DNA from: Distichodus sexfasciatus | Lineage: Eukaryota; Chordata; Actinopteri; Characiformes; Distichodontidae | Assembly: GCA_032718565.1 (NCBI GenBank) | Contig: JAVGVS010000012.1 | Location: forward strand, 181,001 to 245,000 | Direction of reading: 5' to 3' | Length of the DNA stretch: 64,000 bases | Shown: piece by piece, positions 58,551 to 64,000 of the stretch | Position numbering within the stretch: the first letter of the stretch is position 1 | How the letters are laid out: each line of letters starts with the position of its first letter | Program-made: the position numbers and the translations under genes | The notes under the pieces: model-generated | Database searches by the model: none | What the model saw: only the letters and a program-made list of their open reading frames with translations | What the model was told of the DNA's origin: nothing

Positions 58551-59210
58551 GTGATTTATAGTATGAAATATGTGCATGCTATAAATATGCTATACAATAA
58601 GGACAGCACACAAACATATATATTTACACAAATTAATTAGAAAAGTACATTAATTAGAAATGTATATTAATTATATCAATAGATTAATGATGAGAATGAT
58701 AAATGGAGGCACACATACAGCACACAGACACATATAATTAATTACATATACATTTCCAGCTCCAGAAATAAAATAAGAGACCACATGACTTTTTTCTGCT
58801 CACTGACTTTGCTATATGTGGCTGTGAGGTTGCTATTCTTATGAGCTTGTGCAGTTGCAGGTCTGTGAAAAATAAAGAAGCAGTATTGTAATATATAACT
58901 GTGATTTTACAGCAGCTACGCCACGTGTTATACTCCAACACCTACACACCTGATTCGGTTTGCTGATTAGAGGAAACGGACCTCAGCACATACCGTGGAT
59001 ACCGTGGACTCTTTTAATGACATACTTGTAAATTATAATTTATTTTATTATCATAATTATAATTTCCCCCATAAGATAATAAGATAATAGATAAGATAAT
59101 TTACTCCAAAAATGTTAAGAATTTTGAGAAAATCATGGTAAAAACAGAGAAAAACACTGACTGGTATATTTTACACGGACACACAGCCACACATTTTAAA
59201 ACCAAAAAAA
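58551..59210. other. AT-rich unique spacer
   Basis: AT-rich sequence with 'attaattagaaa' repeats near 58635-58670 and 'ataagataat' repeats at 59070-59102. No gene. Confidence 0.4.
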
Positions 59211-59415
59211 GGAAGTGATTGTCATTGTGAACACACCACAACAAAGCATGACCTCTGCATTTGACCCATCCGTAAAAGGAGCAGTGGGCAGCTAACAAGG
59301 GCAGCTCCTGGAGAAAGGTGCTTGGTGACAGTACCTTGCTCATAAGCAACACTGTGGTAACTTTACCAGCCCTTCGGATCACGGGGCGAGCAGCCTACCG
59401 TTACGTCACCATCTG
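59211..59415 (-). mobile_element. tRNA-derived SINE, copy 10 (B box deleted)
   Basis: Reverse-strand family body ('cctctgcatttgacccatcc', 'agcagtgggcagctaacaag'). A deletion joins 'ctttaccagccc' to 'ttcggatcacggggcgag', removing the B box. A second deletion shortens the 3' tail. This copy should be inactive. Confidence 0.88.
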
Positions 59416-59619
59416 CGTGATGCGGTCTCTCATTTCTTTCCGGAGCTGTGTATTTGTGCATCCAGTTATATTCCATCATTAGTCTACAGTATTCCATTTA
59501 ACATCCCTCACTAGGGGTTCTACGATCAAGTTCAAGAAAAGAGATTTCGCTTTTTATGCACTTAAATATCTCACATAAAGAAACACCGCAATCATTCTTC
59601 CCATCATGTAGCCCTTATC
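59416..59619. other. Unique spacer
   Basis: No feature is recognised. Confidence 0.35.
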
Positions 59620-59970
59620 ACACAAACCGATGAACACAGAGAGAGAAAGACCACTTCGACTGCAAATCCAGACTGGGTTTGCCCATCCAAATAAGCAGGT
59701 GACCTCCGTGCAATTCTATACCTATCAATCTATCTATAAAGTGCATTCATTAGAATATCAGGAAAAAATTGATGCAAAATCGAACTTTAAAATGCAGACA
59801 CTTTGCCTAATTTTTTTGCATGGAAGATTTCCTACACTTCTACCCAAAATAGCACAAAGCCATGTATGTCGACTTTGCTAAAACAAACTGTGATGTAAAG
59901 TCATTTGTCATGTGAAAAAAGTAGGCCAGGAAACAGGACTAATCCTCATCGGGACCAAATCTGGTGGATC
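59620..59970 (+). repeat. Diverged 350-bp duplicated segment, copy 1
   Basis: It shares ordered blocks with 61790-62119: 'gcaggtgacctc', 'tgcattcattagaatatcag', 'gcatggaaga', 'cacaaagcc', 'cgactttg', 'aaacaaactgtgat', 'tcatgtgaaaaaa', 'caggaaac' and 'tggtggatc'. Blocks are well kept while the spacers differ. It could be an old tandem duplication of a conserved non-coding element or two copies of an unrecognised old repeat. Confidence 0.85.
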
Positions 59971-61789
59971 TGAACAGTACGTGATTAATTCTTCAATATT
60001 AATCATGTAATTCTTTCATATAAAACAAAGCTTAAGCTTTATTTGCTAAGATATTTGACCTTGTCGAAGAGTTAAGACATTACAGCTTGGATTTAAAATG
60101 CATCTAAAGATTAAAAACGATGGATGACTATTACCGAGGATTATAAACGAAGGAAAATTGCTTTTCATTTTGATACAAAACTGATTTTAAAGAAAATAAG
60201 AAGCAGGTGGTACATTCTGGACTGCAGCAGACAGCAAGGTTGCATAGAAGACGTGCGAGACACATTTGTCTATTTTGTGTCCTCAATTACACAATTACTT
60301 TGTGAGAGGAAAAAGATCTATATGGAAATTCAGGCTCCGTACATCTTTTTTGGTACCTGCTACTAAACGAATGCAAATGACTTCAATCATTTGTGCGAGC
60401 GAGAAAAATGCTTTAAGGCCATCAAGTCTGCAAAACTTGTTTACCTGAACTGCAAAGTGTGTCAGTATGGGAGTAAGAATTGCTCTACGAACAACAGAGA
60501 AGTTTCTGTGAGGCAGAGAAGCCCGGGCTCGGCTTACACCGGCTTTCCAAACGAATCAGTTTCATTTCGGAAGACCTCTCTTCACAAATTCACATTTCAC
60601 CTTCATGCGTGCCAAGCACTGCTTCCCCAACCCCCCGAAAAAAAAAAACGTACGAGCATCAGACGCAAAAACCGTTTGCCGCAGTAAATCAAACTCGGGC
60701 GGCAAACTCCGCCGAACGCGGCGCGCTCAACAAGTTAAAAAGCAGGGCCAAATAATTTGATGCCATTAAAGGCGGGAAGCAAGTCAACTTTGTGGGAAGG
60801 CTGTGGGTGTGGATTACATTACAGAAGGCAGAAATACATTCAAATTGCTTTCTTTGCCGTTATCTGATTACCTGCTTCCACTGTATAATCCAGAACAAAT
60901 CCACATCTGAGTCACTGCAGCATTTGGCAAAACGGGGGGAACCGAGCTCACGCTCACTCCCACTTTAACTTATTTCACTGCATAATTATCCGTCGCTACC
61001 TCCTTACACGTGCCTTACCGCAGGTACAAGGCAAACAAAGATTACGGTGGAAGAGAAAGGTTCCACTTGGTTCTGGGGTTTTTGTACCTATAGCATGAAA
61101 GAGATTAGTCTTTGATCTGAAGTACTTAGCAGCACTCCATCATATTACTTTAGTCCCTCCATTGATAGACAAATATAAAGAAAATGAAATACCACAATAT
61201 GAGATGATGGATTTAAGCTCGCTATAGTTTGTTTATCTAATTTGAAATGAGGAATTAAGAAGGGGGAAAAAAAAACAAGATCTCGTATGTATTCTCTTGA
61301 TTAATTCTGGGCTCTTAATCCACCCTGATGGAGAATTTTGAGGTTATGAGTTTCTGTCTATTATCGTTATAGCCATTCAGCAAATATCAGACAAATGTTA
61401 TTCTGCTCCTGCCTGTTTCATCTGAAGAAAAGAAGTGTTTGCAATTTGAAACTCATTCAATCTAGTCATTTAAAAAACAGACATGTAGACAAAAGACACA
61501 GCATATATACAGTATGTGCACACAGACACATGCGCATATACTGTACATATAAAACCCATATATAATTTAATATTATTCATATTTATATCCTTCATCTTTT
61601 TATTATTAATATATTGCAAACGCAGACACACTCCGCTACACAGATCACCTCAATCAAGCCAGAATCATCCATTCTCCGCTCCACACAGGGCTATTCAAGT
61701 CATTTGGCTTTTAAATATTTATTTTACAATATACATCACGTGAAAAAATTGCAATGTCATTTTTTTCTCCAGTGTAATTCAGCCCTAAG
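59971..61789. other. Unique block, possibly regulatory
   Basis: There is no gene. 60080-60400 and 60830-61060 are transposon-free with AT-rich cores ('cgaatgcaaatgacttc' at 60368). The open frames of 60-98 aa at 60124-60755 overlap one another and show no domain. Confidence 0.4.
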
Positions 61790-62119
61790 GCACATTTACA
61801 GCACAGAACGTAAAAGACCATTTCGATTTGAAATCACACCTCATTTTTCCCATACGAAAAAGACCGAGCAGGTGACCTCAACTATATATGTTATCCTATA
61901 CGCAAAATGCATTCATTAGAATATCAGTAAAATTATTATGCAAGATTAAACTTTAAAGGCCATGACACTGAGTCTCTGCATGGAAGACGTCATACTCTTA
62001 TACCAAAAACACCACAAAGCCGTGTTCACCGACTTTGTTCAAACAAACTGTGATTTCAAGTTATTTTCTCATGTGAAAAAAAGTAGGGCAGGAAACATCC
62101 AAACCTAACATGGTGGATC
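61790..62119 (+). repeat. Diverged 350-bp duplicated segment, copy 2
   Basis: This is the counterpart of 59620-59970 in the same orientation, about 2.15 kb downstream. The order and spacing of the shared blocks are preserved throughout. Confidence 0.85.
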
Positions 62120-62590
62120 ATACAGCAAAGGTGGGGGTTTTAATAAGAAAACAGAAGAAGAAGAAACAATCAGAAATTGGTTTTCAATGCGCATCCTCAA
62201 AAGGGTGATTAAAGCGCAACGTGGCGAACGGCAGAAATCTTTAGGTTGTTTTCCAAAGCAACGCGTTCTTTTAGAGCACTTTGATTAGTGTACTACTTGA
62301 AAAGCTTTTAAAGCCATTAATGCTGTAAGGTTACAGTCTTCTGATGTTCGGGGTGCATTTATAATGTCTCCGCTTTTAAAGCGGGGACAGGCAGATGAGC
62401 GGTGTAATCCTTTCTCGTGCGGCCTCGGAGAGCCCCCCCCGCTTTTTTTCTTTTTTGACGAAGCGCACCGACAACAAATGTTGACCTTGCCGTTCAAACC
62501 CAGAGGCCTTCAAGGTATATGCAAACACGGCAGCGCGGACGCCTCAAAAGAGGCTTGGCGTTTGATGTCGATGGGGGCCATTTTCAAAGC

Positions 62591-62621
<31 letters not shown>

Positions 62622-63534
62622 TACCCATAGGCTTGAATTCCATCGAACGCCTTTGATATATGTGTTTCTGCTGTGTTTATAATTATAAACAAGGGGCGTC
62701 ATGATTAAAACATTGAGGAGAAACGATGGCCGGGAAGGAGCCCACGCTGGAGCCGAACCTAGAGACAGGTGTTGCGCACGTCTCCTGCTGACACCGCCGC
62801 CGTGCGTTTCAAATATCGATTATACCGATGCAATGCTGAAAAACGTGCCCGTATTGACGTTCATGAGTTTACACAGAAATTAAACAACATCTGAGTAAAT
62901 GTACAAAACTAAAAATAGTGACGAGTGTGTCTTCCAAAACGTGTGATTGAATTCTGTTCACTCAGTGTTCAAATTAAAAAGGTATCATTTAAATAAGAAA
63001 AATGACTTATTTACTAAAACATTTGATGATTAATAATGTGTTTTGCTTTATGTTGCATTACATATATTGCTACGTTTTTACCAATTCTCAGGAATATACC
63101 GTACACATACAGACACTCACACACTCTGACACACACACTCATCTCGTCTACGTTTCTTTGCAGAAAAGGTGTTTGCAATATGCTACTGATTTAATACAGT
63201 AATTTGAAATTCTACACACAAAAATGATAGTGCATTTACATCATGTATGTGCAATTTCAAATTACTCTATTGAATTAGTCACGATATTATACATACAAAA
63301 TATGATAACATTATAGAAGATTTACATTTTGAGGAACTTTTGTTTAGATCAAATAATAAGAAAATGTTTTCCAATGTTACTCCTCATCAAAACAACATAA
63401 GCACTGACTGGCAAAAAGAAGAAATCTTTAGCTTGCTTTCCAGAAAAGCTTTTGTTTGTGTTTGTGTGCGCACCATGTTTTTATGCGTTGTGGAGAGCTT
63501 TTTGGGCTGTTTTGTCACCTAAAATCCCTTTTAT
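62120..63534. other. Unique block with (GA)n and (CA)n
   Basis: A (GA)n run lies at 62589-62622. 62270-62580 is transposon-free, CpG-containing sequence ('aaagccattaatgctgtaag' at 62310). A degenerate CA region lies at 63105-63142. 62880-63530 is AT-rich. No gene. Confidence 0.4.
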
Positions 63535-63750
63535 TTGTTTTTTTGGGCTTTGTGGGGACATTTGAGAGGTCCCCATGAGGAGAAATGACTTTATAGAAAA
63601 TGTTTTATTTGAGAAACCAAAAGAGGTAAAAGATGTGCTTTTGCTTACTGAGGTTAAGAATAAGATCAGGGCCAGGATTAGCTGCAGAATTATATACATC
63701 TAGTCATGATGGGAGTCTATGAAATGTCCCCACAAAGATAGTTGTACAAG
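63535..63750 (-). mobile_element. Dispersed fish repeat, inverted copy
   Basis: This is the reverse complement of 32520-32745: 'gggctttgtggggacatttg', 'aatgactttatagaaaatg', 'gaaaccaaaagaggtaaaag' and 'tgatgggagtctatgaaatg'. Similarity is high, so the two copies are relatively young. Confidence 0.8.
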
Positions 63751-64000
63751 TTTGTTTGTGTGTGCGTGTGTGTGTGCGCACCCAAACCAACACAAAGCAT
63801 GCGCACAAGTACACACGCATGCACACCTCCACACACCAGGAACATGCCTCCTCTAGCCACCCAAAATAAACCTGGAAAAAGCCAGACCTGATATTCAGAG
63901 CTCCCACGTTAGCGGCACATACAGGAAAAAACAAATTTAAACAGGTCTAAATCAGACGAGAATTACAAGTGGGACGATTTTCCCCAGTTCCCTTCAGACC
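63751..64000. other. (GT)n and end of window
   Basis: A GT-rich run at 63755-63777 is followed by CA/GCAC-rich sequence to about 63830, then unique sequence to the window end. No gene. Confidence 0.5.

Noticed and set aside
61430..63210. Similarity of 'gtgtttgcaat' surroundings at 61436 and 63167 as a second duplicated segment
   Set aside because: Agreement covers only about a dozen bases and the flanks do not align.

Overview
This looks like a piece of a teleost (bony fish) chromosome, not a microbial or viral replicon. The evidence is the repeat content. There are ten copies of one tRNA-derived fish SINE with a recognisable split Pol III promoter, and 3' tails of CR1/L2/RTE-type LINEs. There are several non-autonomous hAT elements, three of them with 7-of-8 matching 8-bp target-site duplications. 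There are also many di- to pentanucleotide arrays. No bacterial-style gene organisation is present. I cannot name the species or the locus.

I found no gene that I can support. The longest open frames (251, 184, 174 and 164 aa and similar) are low-complexity, translate tandem repeats, or have no recognisable domain. The only exon-like object is a GC-rich block at about 58.03-58.18 kb. It has plausible splice sites and an open frame on both strands, so its strand and reality are unresolved. The window reads as an intergenic region or very large intron.

Layout: 0-3.2 kb holds a LINE tail, two SINEs, a 42-bp duplication and a perfect 31-bp hairpin. 3.2-8.2 kb is repeat-poor, CpG-rich unique DNA with AT-rich homeodomain-type cores, which resembles developmental non-coding elements. 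8.5-11.1 kb holds a TIR-bounded 22-bp array and a degenerate minisatellite split by a SINE. 13.3-13.9 kb is a 27-bp minisatellite. 17.1-20.5 kb holds large TA and GACA arrays, a TIR element and a truncated SINE. 20.5-24.2 kb is unique. 24.2-29.1 kb is a transposon cluster. 29.1-34 kb mixes repeats and hAT elements. 34-43 kb alternates SINEs, LINE tails and unique blocks. 43.3-45.0 kb is a LINE tail whose internal segment became a 21-copy minisatellite. 45-58 kb is mostly unique and possibly regulatory. 58-64 kb has two SINEs, a diverged 350-bp duplicated segment and a dispersed repeat.

The points most worth a second look are: the perfect hairpin at 1229-1313; the higher-order 22-bp array inside TIRs at 8514-9126; the minisatellite born inside a LINE 3' end at 43.7-44.5 kb; the diverged duplicate at 59.6/61.8 kb; the ambiguous exon at 58.1 kb; and a near-consensus SOX-POU composite site at 26214. 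All functional readings are inference, because no conservation or expression data could be consulted.
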